NCBI RefSeq assembly: GCF_037325665.1
Contig: NC_090261.1
Span: 26,288,413-26,352,412 of the forward strand
Source: Littorina saxatilis
Taxonomy: Eukaryota; Mollusca; Gastropoda; Littorinimorpha; Littorinidae
DNA: 64,000 nucleotides
Direction of reading: 5' to 3'
Below the pieces are notes generated by a model. That model made no database searches, had not been told where the DNA came from, and saw only the letters and a program-made list of their open reading frames with translations. A program made the translations under genes and the position numbers. Of the stretch, positions 1 to 45,290 are shown in pieces. The first letter of the stretch is position 1. Every line of letters begins with the position of its first letter.

Positions 1-403
1 AGGTTGAACTCAGTGTAGCTGATGAGTATGGAGCGTTGAACTTGGAGCAGGATATTTTGCAGGCACTTCAGACATATATATACATGATTTTTCTTATATA
101 ACAACACAGCATTTGATGGGTGTAACAGTCTACCCATGCATGCTAGGGAAGGACAGAGAAATTGCTGGTTTTGTTGCTTGCAATAAATCTTCAAAACTAT
201 CATGCATGTTGTTGGGTACCAAAAGTCTAACATTTTCACTGGGGAAGAACAGAAGACTTCCGATTCCCCAAACAACTTTATTTTTTATCACGACCCCAGA
301 ACTCTTTGACCTTTCAGCAGCAACAGCAAAAGATAAAAAGTACAAGTGACAAAACTCAAATTTTGGGGGACCTGATTCTAAAAAACCGTTGTCCTACGTT
401 TGA

Positions 404-33050
<32,647 letters not shown>

Positions 33051-33553
33051 CTTGTATTTTTCTGTTTTGTTTGTCACCTGGAAAGCTACAATCCAAAAAG
33101 AAAAAGATATCTATGCTTGCAGTCATGTTTATGAAAACACACACAAGCATGCATGCACGCACGCATGCCCACATGCACGCATGCCCACACGCATGCATGC
33201 ACACACACACACGCTCTCTCTCTATTGCTGTTTCAGGAAAAATGAACAAAGGAACAGACAAATAAAAGGCTCAATGTTGTTGATATATTAGGAATGGGTT
33301 CAGATTTATCCATCACAGCATATAAATCTGATAGAGGGTCTTACTTCACAAACCCTATGTGTAAATAACAATGACAACATAAAATAGATAAGAGACATAA
33401 ATATTCACAATGAAAGTATACAGAAACCTGTGGATGTAGTTATCATAAATACTAAAACTACAACAACATCTTCAACTAATGCGCACACAGAGGCATGTGG
33501 GTTTAGAGCTGGGTGCTATACATGGATACACACATACATATGCACAGACACAA

Positions 33554-33587
<34 letters not shown>

Positions 33588-34211
33588 ACACTGACAACCT
33601 CTTACTTTAAAAAGAAAGTATGAAAAACCAACCATGTGAAATGATCTCTTTCATATCAGCTAGTGTCCCTCCCCCCCCGCAAATATCCGTTTGGTTCAAA
33701 GTAATGTAGACATTGAATGCTAAAAGCTTATAAACAACGATCAACTACGTAAGAGCAAACACAAACAACGAATCTTCCAACAAACAAGTAATTATAACCA
33801 CTTGGATGAACAAGAAATTCAATAACTGATGATTCCTTGGACTTTCAGGTGTTCATCACATTCCGTTGATATGTTTGGTTGGAAAAATGTTACTTCTACT
33901 TTAGGCATGATTGTTTAACATTTTGGACACAAGGCGTACATAGTGACAAATGCACAAAACATATTGCGACGAAATACCTACTTCTCCTTTCGTTTTCCAG
34001 GCTCCCCTTTTCAGGGAGGTCACTCTGCTTTACCAAAGTTGCAATAATAATTACTCCCGTGTAACTGATCGAATCTATTACGTCATAATAGTTGCTCCCT
34101 CGCCGGCTTCTCCTTGTGAGAGGAACAGAATGTCCTTTTAATGGTGTCTGCTTGAAGTGTGACAAAACTAGTCGGTAGTTCGACTATTGGTTCTCACTAA
34201 CGACAGACACC

Positions 34212-34263
34212 ATGTCGTTGAATTTGCCAGTGGCAGAGCTTATGCTGGAGCGGGGTGATTCTG
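34212..34263 (+). CDS. SYNJ2BP: SYNJ2BP exon 1 (start codon)
   Basis: ATG at 34212 in context ACACCATGT. Encodes [17 protein letters not shown] plus one base; donor TCTG|GTGAGT. Too short for an ORF scan. Confidence 0.93.
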
Positions 34264-37200
34264 GTGAGTTGACGGGTTTTTGTTTTTAACGTCATACCTT
34301 TACCAAAGTCCCAACAGCAGACGTTATTTCATGCTTGCGCTTGTGTTTGTGGTTGCTGCAACTGTATTTTGCATTTATTTGATTGCTTCGGTGAAATTTT
34401 GAGTTTTGTGTAAGATTTCAAGCCGAGTTAGTGGCAGGCAAAGAAAAGAACATGCATGCGTTCCAATCCAACGTCCGTTTGAGGCCACACACTATCACTT
34501 AGTAACAGACCTCAGCAGAGGTGACAAACGCCAACTTGAACTTGTCATTTTTATTGGGAGCGTTGTTGGTACATAGGATGTATAGGCTATCAAAATATCA
34601 TCATTCATATAGAGTCAATTACATGGACCGTCTTGTGTCCTGCAGTTTTGGTTTTGAGAAGATGCAGATTCTGTTGACATATTTTTTGCCCTCAACGAAA
34701 TGGTGTTTAGATTCCAGCCAGTTCCTTCAAAAAGTTATTCAGTTTCTTAATTATTCTTGCCATTAACATGAGGACAAAACGCCAGGAGTATGATACCATT
34801 GAGTGATTGACTTTTGCAAAACTGCATTTTTTGTTCATGCAACTGCAAGTGAGCATGAGTTCTTAGCTCTGCTGAGACTGCCTCAAAACATTTTACTAGT
34901 TGTGGCCACCTTTATGTGTGTCATGGAATGAGACTGAGGGCTGGGAAAGAAAAAGAAGTAATATAACATTTGAAGACAATTTCAAACTCCGGGTATATAT
35001 GCAGATGAAGGTTGTGAAACTGACAAGAGGATATATAACAAACTTTCTTCTTTTGAGATGTTGTTACAATTAAATTCACTCCTTTACTGGCTATTGAGGT
35101 CTAACGAATGACGTCTCACAACGTGCGTGGTCGTCCTTGGCGGTCAAGAAAGCCGCCGCGATCATTGCGCAGACGACACGTCTAGACCGCCAATATTTTG
35201 TGTGCGCATTACGTGCTCCACATAAATCGGCCGGAAACGAAGCAATTGGGAAACCTGGATAGGACAAATGTCCTATAAATTTATTAAGCAGGCAAATAAA
35301 TATGTGAGTGTACTGAAAGCCCAAGCTACCTTTTGGCCTTGTTTCCAGGGATCAAGAAACTTTATCACTGTAATGGTTGATAACCACGCACAGATTTGAT
35401 GACTTTACTTACATGGTTATCAAAAGCTTCAATGCTGCGGTTGGTACTATTAATGGTTCAGGCAATTTCTTGTTCTTTGTGAATAAGGGAGCCAGGCTTA
35501 AACATTTTTGTTAGCGGTGAATAAAATATTTCTTTAAATACTTGCCAACATGTTATGAGATGAATTATAGTCAAGTTTCCCTTCATTGCAAGTGTCCTCA
35601 CATGTAGAAAATGGTTGTTAGTCAGGTTACACTTACAGCTGAAACATCAAAATGTGTAGAAGGCCTTAACGGGTCCTCTAATTGTGATAGAAGGGACCTT
35701 GCATTGTGGATGTCATTATTTTGCTGCCCTGATTAATTTATTCCTGTATGTTTTGATTATTGCAGGTTTGGGCTTTAACATCCGTGGTGGTACTGATATT
35801 CCTCATGTCCCTGGAGATTCTGGAATATTCGTCACCCGCTTGAAAGAGGATGGAGCAGCTTTCAAAGATGGACGGTTAAAGGAAGGAGATAAGATTCTTG
35901 AGGTAGTGTGTTCTCTTTTCCTATTATCCTTTTGCTTACAGGGGCTTTACGTGTGAATAGCAAACAATGACACAAGTAGTATATGAGAGAAATTCAAGTT
36001 TTACGCCCTCACGGCAAAGCCATTAGGGGCGTGTTCCTAGGTTTTACCCCGACTTTAGATGAAATACACAAGTGTATGAGTGTGTAGATGGTATCAGCCA
36101 ACTGCACTTTTGGCAGATTGACCAAGGTCTTTTACATGCCACTGTGGTGACACGGGGCTGGGACATGGCTTCCGTCTCTGGGTCTGCACATAATGTTGAC
36201 CCGTGTTCGTCCCAGCCGGATTGGAACCCGTCACCCTAGGATCACAAGTCCAGTGCTCTACCACCTGAGCTAACCGGGCCCCCCAAGTAGTATATGTTTT
36301 TGTTGTTGTTTAAATAACTTGATGACCCTTTTTCTCTATCTCCATTCAGATTTGAGGGGCCTATTTGATGTTTATATTTAAATTTCTCTGTAAAAGTTTA
36401 TTAGCATGAAAAGTCTGCACTTCAGCATCTCTTTTCAATCAATCAATATGAGGCTTATATCGCGCATATTCCGTGGGTACAGTTCTAAGCGCAGGGATTT
36501 ATTTATTTTTATATATATTTTTTTTTTATGCAATTTATATCGCGCACATATTCGAGGCGCAGGGATTTATTTATGCCGTGTGAGATGGAATTTTTTTACA
36601 CAATACATCACGCATTCACATCGGCCAGCAGATCGCAGCCATTTTGGCGCATATCCTACTTTTTCACGGCCTATTATTCCAAGTCACACGGGTATTTTGG
36701 TGGACATTTTTATCTATGCCTATACAATTTTGCCAGGAAAGACCCTTTTGTCAATCGTGGGATCTTTAATGTGCACACCCCAATGTAGTGTACACGAAGG
36801 GACCTCGGTTTTTCGTCTCATCTGAAAGACTAGCACTTGAACCCACCACCTAGGTTAGGAAAGGGGGGAGAAAATTGCTAACGCCCTGACCCAGGGTCAA
36901 ACTCGCAACCTCTCGCTTCCGAGCGCAAGTGCGTTACCACTCGGCCACCCAGTCCACTTAATCATTCTTTTATCGTTAATACACATATGTTTGTTTTTCC
37001 CCCGCTGACATTTTTACTGGTTATTGAACAGGTGAATGGAAAGAACATTGAACGAGTGACACACAATGAAGCTGTACAGATCTTCATCACGGCAGGCAAC
37101 ACAGTCCGCATGAAGGTGCAACATGGAGCGTACAATGAGCTAATGGTATGTATTTTCCTGTGGACATACTGGCCTCTCCAGAAAGTCAGCTTCATGGACC

Positions 37201-38724
37201 ACTCTAGACTGTTTGAGAGCATAAGTTAAACCAACCATTTGTAGTTTTCTTCAATGGTATACTGGCATTTTAAAATGTGATACATGTAGTACTATCAGGG
37301 CCTCACATCCACGTCGGACATCGGACATATGATGATATTTTTTTCAAATGTCCCATACATTTTTCATGCAGGAGGACAAATGTCCTATTGTTTTTTTTCA
37401 CAAAGTGGTCAATGTCCGATTATTCTATCATTTGATCCGGACATCATCAGTACTTCTCAATTTACAGTAGTTTGAATGCTATTTTATCGATGTATTGCAA
37501 AGCGATGTGTAGCAGACGAAATTAGACACGTTGTGCCTCTAGTACCAAAGAGTTTCCAAGGCTCGCAACTCGGAATGCTCGAAGCCAGTTAAGAGTTGCC
37601 TCCCTTCGCGCTTTCCCCGAAAATGCCGCCAAAACGAAAACTGATCCCAGAAAAGGGACAGAAGAAATTACACTTCAAGTCCCTTCCCTCATCATCTGTC
37701 AGTAGCACGGAAACTGAGCTTCCTCCAGCCCCAGAGCAGTTAGAGCCCGATCGCCCAGGTGAGGATGTCGATCGCGATTGTCAAACATCGGAGCCGAAGA
37801 AAGACACTACCCCCTCCCTCACCTCCACGCGTAACTTCGTCTCAAGCTGGGCGACATCATTCCCGTGGGTGTCGCATGACCCAGAGAGGAAACTTATGTT
37901 TTGCACCTCATGTCAGCACACAGGGAAGTCCAACACTTTTACCGTTGGCTGTTCGAACTTTCGCAAATCGGCCCTTACCGATCATCAAGAAACCAAAGAC
38001 CATGCTGTTAGCGTGCAAGTGCCATCTCTCCAGAGAGACAAGGAGATAGTTGAAACTCGACAGCTGACAAAACAAGAAAAGGGGGCAGCTGTGGCAGTCA
38101 AAGCTGCTCACTGGATGGTACAGGAGTGTTTGCCGATGACAACATTCAAATCTTTGATGGGGCTCTTGCACGAACTAGTCAAGTTTAATTATATTTACGT
38201 TTTGTTACGAGAAAAAAATGTCCTATTTTGATTTGTTTTTGTTCAGGACAAATGTCCTATCACTTTTACATTGGCCAGGACATTTGTCCTATGCTACCTC
38301 TCATGGATGTGAGGCCCTGTAGTATGTATGAGGGGCGCAATGGACTAGTGGATAAAAAGCAGGCCTTTCATGCGGAATGTTGAGTCTTCGATTCCAGGTC
38401 GCGTCCGGTGAGATAAGCTTGGAGATTTGTCTGATCTCTCAGGTCAACTTTTGTGCAGACCTGCTAGTGCCTTATCCCCTAAGTACAAGACCAAGTGCGC
38501 ATGGAAAAGATCCTGTAATCTATGTCAGAGTTCGGTGTGTGTATGTGTTTGTGTTGATTGGGTCAGATTAGGTGACAATTTTCTCTCTCTTGCAGAAAAA
38601 CTTGTCCAGTTCAAGACCAGGTGCCGGAGGTGGCGCTGCAAAAATCATAGTCATTGCACTGTTAGTGCTGGCTGTGGCTGGTATTGGGGGTTTCGTCTTT
38701 CATCGGTCACAACAGCAGGCATAG
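34212..38724 (+). CDS. SYNJ2BP: Synaptojanin-2-binding protein / OMP25 (143 aa, four exons)
   Basis: Tail-anchored PDZ protein of the mitochondrial outer membrane; vertebrate orthologues bind synaptojanin-2 and other C-terminal ligands. Exons 34212-34263, 35766-35902, 37032-37145 and 38596-38724 join in frame to 143 residues (human protein: 145). The PDZ domain spans about residues 13-98, with GLGFNI at 18-23 as the carboxylate-binding loop and [13 protein letters not shown] before the helix. A Gly/Ala linker is followed by a hydrophobic anchor at 118-136 ([19 protein letters not shown]) and a short polar tail HRSQQQA. The start ATG is the first in its exon and gives [18 protein letters not shown]. 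Intron 3 holds a SINE cluster border, a hAT-like element and another SINE. Confidence 0.96.
35766..35902 (+). CDS. SYNJ2BP: SYNJ2BP exon 2 (PDZ core)
   Basis: Acceptor [29 protein letters not shown] then [20 protein letters not shown]. Donor TTGAG|GTAGTG, phase 0. Confidence 0.96.
36003..36284 (-). mobile_element. tRNA-headed SINE, second family
   Basis: On the minus strand the head reads GCCCGGTTAGCTCAGGTGGT and later GACGGGTTCCAATCCGGC, giving clear A- and B-boxes, followed by a SINE body. Not a free-standing tRNA gene. Confidence 0.78.
36436..36955 (-). mobile_element. tRNA-headed SINE, same family as 15390
   Basis: Reverse-oriented full copy: (CAAT)n tail at the left, B-box complement and ACTCGGCCACCCAGTCC head at the right. 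Lies in SYNJ2BP intron 2. The long open frames here are antisense SINE artefacts. Confidence 0.87.
37032..37145 (+). CDS. SYNJ2BP: SYNJ2BP exon 3 (PDZ C-terminal half)
   Basis: Acceptor [49 protein letters not shown]. Donor TAATG|GTATGT, phase 0. Confidence 0.96.
37296..38319 (+). mobile_element. 1.0-kb CAG-ended hAT-like element with a zinc-finger ORF
   Basis: Inverted ends CAGGGCCTCACATCCA and TGGATGTGAGGCCCTG, flanked by TACTAT and TAGTAT (5 of 6 match). Subterminal copies of GGACAAATGTCC, a near-palindrome, occur at both ends. Lies in SYNJ2BP intron 3 and carries the ORF at 37623-38231. Confidence 0.8.
37623..38231 (+). CDS. TTF-type zinc-finger protein of a hAT-like element (203 aa, no catalytic domain)
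   Basis: Starts [19 protein letters not shown] Ser/Pro-rich N-terminus precedes a zinc finger at about residues 78-140: [20 protein letters not shown], then [10 protein letters not shown] and HQETKDHAV. This layout is that of the DNA-binding N-terminus of ZNF862/C17orf113-like proteins and their parent hAT transposases. The RNase-H-like catalytic core and the hATC dimerisation region are absent; the last ~20 residues ([15 protein letters not shown]) look like readthrough into element end sequence. So this is either an internally deleted transposase or a short zinc-finger-only product. Expression unknown. Confidence 0.72.
   Translation: MPPKRKLIPEKGQKKLHFKSLPSSSVSSTETELPPAPEQLEPDRPGEDVDRDCQTSEPKKDTTPSLTSTRNFVSSWATSFPWVSHDPERKLMFCTSCQHTGKSNTFTVGCSNFRKSALTDHQETKDHAVSVQVPSLQRDKEIVETRQLTKQEKGAAVAVKAAHWMVQECLPMTTFKSLMGLLHELVKFNYIYVLLREKNVLF
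38336..38560 (+). mobile_element. tRNA-headed SINE, third family
   Basis: Head with TGGACTAGTGGATAA (A-box) and TCTTCGATTCCAGG (B-box), body ending near GATCCTGTAATCTATGTCAG. Only about 35 bases from the acceptor of SYNJ2BP exon 4. Confidence 0.68.
38596..38724 (+). CDS. SYNJ2BP: SYNJ2BP exon 4 (membrane anchor, stop)
   Basis: Acceptor [27 protein letters not shown], the hydrophobic anchor, HRSQQQA and TAG at 38722-38724. Confidence 0.95.
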   Translation, partial: KNLSSSRPGAGGGAAKIIVIALLVLAVAGIGGFVFHRSQQQA

Positions 38725-41715
38725 AGACAAGTGGGAATTTTGTGCTTTGGGGTCTTCGCTTGAGTTGGACAGTCTCATTTCGAAAGTGCCGGGATTGGTT
38801 ACATCTGCAGATGTTGGACACTTTCTTCTCTGAAGTAAAACTTCCCCGAAAAATTGGGAAATAATTTGGGGAGTGTTGAGACTTTTTTCATAATCTTTTC
38901 TTTCCTGCTAAAGAACTTCCTTTGTTTTGCTCGGTCATATTTGACATGTTTTTACACAGCGAATTTCTTTGGGGAATGAACAGCTTTACACTGCTTTGAA
39001 TTTAATAAAGATATAAATACCACTTAGATGTGTCTGACCTTGGAAACCACATGTAGAGAAAAAGAGAATGTGTGGATAATGTGAATGCTTGTTTTAGCTT
39101 ATTTGTGTTTGTTCAGAAATGTGTTGTGAACATGGGTAGCATAAGTGCATAACTTCCAAAATGTGTTGTGAATATGGATAGCGTAAGTGCACATCTTTAA
39201 TGCTCGAAGAGTTTAAAGAGTGTGATGTTAATTTATGTGAATTTGTCATCATCTGTCAACATTTTGTATATATGTCAAATATGGAAGCATGGCTGTGTGG
39301 GTGTTTTTTTTAAAAGAGGGTTGCATGGAAATCAAATGCCTGTAGGGGTTTTGTCATTGAGTTTTCTCGGAGTATCTGCACAGTGACTAGAGCTTTATGA
39401 CTGATTGTAGATATGGAAGAAATGCTCTTTTGATACAGGGTTTGTAAGTGCAGAAGCTGTTGACGTCTGTAGTAAGAATGCCTCTGTGCTGACCTAGACA
39501 GAAGAAATAAATCCATGAACCAGAATTTAAAAATATACAAAAATCATAAATGGTTGAGAAATGTCAAGCTGCTCTTTAGTTTCTTTGATCTTCCAAAATC
39601 AGCAGGCCAAGCTTGTGCTTTTGATCCCACAATGTCAGCATAAAATGGTAAATTTCAAATGAAAAGTGTGTCCATATTCACATGGAATTCTGCATTGCTC
39701 TGTACTTGTGGACCACTGCATGTTGTTTATTTCAGGATGTATGTTATAACTAGTAACATAAAAAGTACTGTAAATGTAAAAAAAAATCAAAAAAAGTAGG
39801 GAGAAAAGTGTGGTGTTGCAGTAGCAGTAGTTTTCTCTGCGGATGCGCTTCCCCAAAAATATGGTATTTCTTTAGTTGGTTTGCATGTACTTGTAGGTTT
39901 ACTCACAGAAAGACAGTGTTATCTGCATACAGTCACTAGCGTCTACATGGTGTCTGCTATTTGTTCACATGTGTGTATCATACTCAAACTTGGACAAAGC
40001 CAATTCTTCAAGGCGGATTGTGTGAACTCTTCTCAGGCGAGTAACTCAAAAAGAGCACTGCACGGAAATGCACTAAGTAAATACTTATGATATTACAAAA
40101 AGTGCAATGCAAGGTTTTTTCTAAGAAAAACCATTGCTACCAGTGCTCCAATCTTTTTTTATTTGTTATCTTAAAGCATAATGAAGATACACAAAGTCGC
40201 AGCATTTATTATGTCATGTCTTATGTGGCGTCTCATGTTTGCTTGTGTGAGTTGTGATTAAAAGTCTGCTGATCTCGAGTGGATAACAATTATGTTCAGG
40301 ACTGCTGAGTGACTGTTACTTAGTTGGGAAAAGAACGTGACAACAGTGAAAAACAAACATGAATAAATCGTATCATTATTTAAGACCTTATGTATTTTAA
40401 CTTCAACCAACCTTGTTCCCGACCCCAACAGCAGCTACTGTATTAACCCACTTGATTACGTAGAAGCAACGACCACCACCTAATGATATCAGGAAAAATA
40501 GTGTTCCCTTCCCTAAAACATGTATATCTCCAACATTCATTGATAAAAATAAGAAAAGAAAAATATCTTGGCTGTTGTCAATGACATATAGTTTGCAAGA
40601 CTTTGGATTGAATATATACTATAGTATTGCTCAGCTATTAGGTCTGTGGTTGGAAAAACATAAGTATTTGGGGTTTCTTTTCCATAGTGTATGGCATTTT
40701 GGAAATGATTAATTGTCAAAGACACGACCTAAGGTTTAACGTTTTGAAATCATTTCCTTGCTCCATGTGCATTATATCCTACACCTCTTCTTCTTCTTCA
40801 CAGTTCTGTACACATACAAAACAACCATGTAACAATGTTGTATGAATTGCTCAGACTGGACACACAATATATATGTAGTCTCTGCACATTGCAGTGGGAG
40901 GGTAATTGGTTTACCATTTGATCTATCACATTACTGGATAATTTGTTGTCACATTTGTCTCTTCAAAAGGGTCTTCCAGCTGTGCCGATGTACTAGTTCA
41001 TAAAAGGTACTGGACATATATTGATATCCTATAAATAGGCTCGTTACATGAATAAAGGAAATAGGAAGACTTTGTCAGCCGTGTTGACATTGACATGGGT
41101 GTTGGAATTTTACCTCTATATTTGTATACTCTCCTCATGCTACACAGAAACGACCTCTGTTCCATGGTATCTGTCCTATATGGCATAACATATCTTAAGA
41201 CTGCGCTGTAGTGTGTTGTATTCGTAGTCAAGGAGAAACAAACAAGTTGTAATTGAATCTGGTCTGCAGAATGTTTGCCTTATGCCCTAACCCTTCCACT
41301 GAATGAAAATCAATTCGTAACTGATTGTACTAAAAGGATAAGCCATTAAAGATTGATATTAGAAATTCAGCTGTCCTGCTGTTTCTTTAGTTGCATTTGA
41401 AAGAAATTAGTACCATCCTTTCCTGTAATGTTTTGTATTCGCTGCATTTGTTTATCATACATATATACCTCCAGATCAAGTTGTGTTATGGCTTTTTAAC
41501 CTGAAATAATTTTACTTTTACGTGTACACTGACTTAATGACTAGTATTTATGACAAACACAAGAAATGGGAAGTTGGTGTTGTCAAGGAATGTTCACACA
41601 GCTCTCTGACTCAAATTTGTCTCCCTTTTCTATTGGGTGCTGAGAGATGTTATGCAAGTGTCGGTGTGTTTTCTTCTCTTTGATTTTAAGGAATAAAATA
41701 TTAAAATCAGAAACA
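38725..41715 (+). other. SYNJ2BP: Probable SYNJ2BP 3' UTR
   Basis: Repeat-poor AT-rich sequence follows the stop. AATAAA occurs at 39004-39009 and again at 41692-41697, the latter followed by a GT-rich stretch, so short and long 3' ends are both plausible. Vertebrate SYNJ2BP also has a long 3' UTR. Confidence 0.45.
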
Positions 41716-43468
41716 CATGAGTATTGTTTGTTCTGTGTTAATTTTTTTCTCTTTTGTGTTTCAATTTAACAGCTGTCATTCAGGCATACTAAATTGCAGA
41801 TTTGAGTAAATATTGGGGGTTGGGCTTGAAATGATGGTGTGTATGGTGTATGCAAATCAAAGAGCAAGCACAGTGAATTACTTTGCTAGTCTCGGACATC
41901 TTGGCATCAGAATCTGCACGACTTAAAAAATGGGTACTTTGTCAGTGAAAGATAGCTTGTCACAGTGCAAATTTTGTTTTGTTTGAGAAAACAACTGAGC
42001 CCTGGATTCAGAGTCTGTCACATCTTTAACAGAACATCATGCTCTTGAAATCTCAGTGTTGTGAAGCACTGGCTATAAAATGTCAGGGGCTGTTAGATTA
42101 GAACACCTGCTCTTGGAAGTTTAGGCTCACTTGTGAACAAGAGATATACAACTTTTTGTCAAATACGAACCACGGCAAGTATACACTCTACCTTCTCCAA
42201 TCTATACATCACCTTTCCTTGAAACTATAGGAATCAGAAAATGAGGCCATAGCCCTAATGACAAGATCCCTTAAAAAAGGGAAGTAAGCGATCCATTAAA
42301 ATACAGACCGTAAGCTAGATCTATGAAGAACTAAGCTGACTGGCACCTCAGACAAATGATAACTAACTTTCATCCTTATCAATGACCTAACTTGTAAGTA
42401 GTGCGCTTATTATTTGATCTAGTCCATAAAATACAGAAAAGAATTCATGAGTGGAACCAAGCTTTGCATCAGAAGAAAACTGCAGGCTACAATTACTTTT
42501 GTGAGTGAAGACATGGAAAAGTCACATTGCCACCAGCAGGTCCCACAAGCGCATTTAAGACTTTATCTTTTACTTTGAGCTAAGATAAAAGCAAAGCATG
42601 ACTGGCCTGCTGTTATTTAAACAAGAACTAAAACGGTAAAATATTGCACTAAACCTGCCTATGACACTTGACCCGCATCTGTTCACGTTCACTCCATACT
42701 TTGTGTAGACATCTTCTTACAGCATTCAAACTAATTCAAACTGAAGGAAACATCGCTTCACACATGAACATATTTTAATATTGTTGAAGGCTTTCCTGAA
42801 CAACATGGTGACTGCAACAAATAGTTGTAAATCACATTAGATTCTTAATGAGGTAAATGATCCAAGAATTCTCAACATTTAGAATGCAGAGAAACATCTG
42901 AAGATTTCAATGTACAATGTCGGGAGTCTCTCTTTAGAGACAACCTGTTTTCACAACTAGTCATATGTCTACCATACATGCATTTACAAAAAAAGTGATT
43001 TGGCATATCTGTGCAGTTTTGTCAGTTGCTGAACACAATATGCCAAATGCCACACACACAAAATTCAACTTGGGAATATGTATTAAAATGCTCATCTTTT
43101 TTTGCAAAAAAACACACCAAAAAAACAACTGCAATTTTGGGCACAAAAAATTTCCAAGCATACATTTGATATCAGGACAAGCCAGTTAACTTTTATTGTG
43201 TGTGTGGTGACTTGTAATTTAGGACAAGAACTGACTGACTGGCCTACACCATGACCTACTGAACCAACCTGGCGTATCAGAAGGAGCACATAACATTTTT
43301 CTTCTTTTTTATTTTATTTTAACAGTATGGCAATTTAAACATTACTTTCAGTGTTTTAAGGTAAAACATAGATCTTGTGAGTTGTACAAAACAGCCTAAC
43401 CATTAAAACTGGTACAGATCTGTGAGTTTAAAATTGTACACTTCAAAACCAATGCAAAATGTGTGACT
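41716..43468. other. Intergenic, nothing recognised
   Basis: AT-rich sequence between the SYNJ2BP 3' end and the 43475 MITE. No coding similarity, RNA gene or clear repeat structure seen on either strand. Confidence 0.5.
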
Positions 43469-43474
43469 AATATT

Positions 43475-43627
43475 CAGGCCTGGGAATGAGTAAAAGTGCT
43501 TTGGGCGTACTGATGGGAAAATGTTGCATTTTAAGCATTTTTAAGGGCACACAGAGGCTCTTTTCTTATACAATTAGGAAAGGACTTCGTCGTATTTACG
43601 ACGAAAGGCGTATCATTCCCAGGCCTG
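43475..43627 (+). mobile_element. 153-bp CAG-ended MITE
   Basis: Perfect 15-bp inverted ends CAGGCCTGGGAATGA / TCATTCCCAGGCCTG, flanked by exact 6-bp AATATT (43469-43474 and 43628-43633). Internal sequence TTCGTCGTATTTACGACGAA can fold on itself. No coding capacity. Confidence 0.85.
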
Positions 43628-43633
43628 AATATT

Positions 43634-44960
43634 TATACAGTAAGAAGAATTCTGTCAGATGGGTGGGGGAGAGGGGGGTCTCTGTTTTTCTTTCAGTCAC
43701 ACGTGAACAATTCACATACAGGTAAAAATCTAAAAGACATCAAAAGCATATGTTGCTATATGTAGGTAGGTCCACTCCTTCTTTGCGACAAGGAAACAGT
43801 TGCGTTTTTAGCGAAAAATGGGCATTTCCAACTCGCCATTTCTTCAAATCCACTAGGATTAGAAGAACAAAATCTACATATCTTGTAAAACAATCCCTGA
43901 GCCTTCCGACTGTGGTATTAATTTTTATCTGCGATGCGGCCTTGGGCATATCTGACAGTTTTAGTCAACCAAGAAAATAGATCTAAAACGCGCGTGGTTA
44001 AGCTTTTCAATAGCGGGTTTGAAGCCTGCAAATGTTGTGTTTACAAATCGTTTCGGGGGCACCCTTTAATCTATACGTACAGACAGTTACCAAATACACA
44101 TGGAACGAAAGGTAAGAGGATGGACTGTAAGCTGGTTCGGGGTATTACAATTTTTTACATGCAAGAAAGACTCAAATATTGCCCTTTTTCATTCAAGTGT
44201 AGATTAGAGCGTATCAAATGAATGCAGTATACCCTCGGTCAGAATAAAGCGCAGGCATTGCTCTTTCCAACGATGTATAATTTGGCATGGTACATAATGT
44301 TTAAGAACTTCCCCCGAAGTGATTTTTCAACAAACCCGTAGGAAAGGACACCCTATTTTGGCCGTAAAAAGCGCTAAAATGGGATAAATTTCTAACCTTT
44401 GGCTTGTGTTTGAAGCAGTATACCCCAGCAATGCCATTGATTTAAAACCTCAATGATATATTTCCTGAAAATTCGCCTCATGAACAATTTTTCAGAGTGC
44501 CATAAAAGCCAGTAATTTGCTTCGTTTCTTTGCTGTGACGCAAATACAAAACCAACTAGATCTGCGGTAACATCGTGACGTCTTTTTCAAAATGGCCTTG
44601 AAGTTGCGTGGGTCCTCGATGGCTCACGTTTGGTTCAATGTGGGTGAAGCTATGACTGGATCTAAACCAAACAGCGTGTGTTTGGGGTCGATGTTTTTTG
44701 GGCACACGTCTTTTTATATACATGACTTTGCTTTTGACTGAACAAATCGTGATTGGTTTGGGTTGCGAATCACACACACACACACACACACACAGGGGCG
44801 GCACTCTTATATTTGAATGTTTGCTTCTTATATTTGGAATCTGACATGCTGGCAATTTTACATTCCCCTTCTTAGTATTATCATACTGCATAGAAGAGCT
44901 TTTACTGCAACAATGCATTGAAAACAGTCAATGAAAAACAACTTAGTGCTCATTTTCAGA
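43634..44960. other. Intergenic, nothing recognised
   Basis: Some CpG-containing sequence and a (CA)n at 44770-44794. Open frames lack similarity I can name. Confidence 0.45.
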
Positions 44961-45049
44961 GAGAGAATTGAATTGAATTGAACTTTATTTAACAAGGATT
45001 AAGATTTAAGGCTACGCCTTTTCTTACAATCTGTCCTTGGGACGCACAG

Positions 45050-45089
<40 letters not shown>

Positions 45090-45290
45090 AGAGCAAAAGA
45101 CACACACACACACAGGCGCGCACACACCCACACACACACACACTTTCTTTCTTTCTTCTGTCTTTATTTGGTGTTTAACGTCGTTTTCAACTGTTCAAGG
45201 TTATATCGCGACGGGGAAAGGGGGGACAGGGGATAGAGCCACTTGTCCCCGAGTACGCTAGTACTAGGGCTCAGCAGACTTTAATTGTGT
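44960..45290. repeat. Repeat cluster: LINE/SINE tails and (GA)n
   Basis: (ATTGA)n with ACTTTATTTAACAAGG at 44968-45000, (GA)n at 45055-45087, (CA)n, then GGTGTTTAACGTCGTTTTCA and TTATATCGCGACGGGG, a SINE 3' part in reverse orientation. Confidence 0.55.

Noticed and set aside
113-349. 78-codon frame at the left edge as an EML exon
   Set aside because: No WD40 or HELP similarity and no acceptor; the next real exon starts at 423.
36406-36825. 139-codon open frame
   Set aside because: Lies antisense in a SINE; the matching frame appears at 15505-15896 in the other SINE copy.
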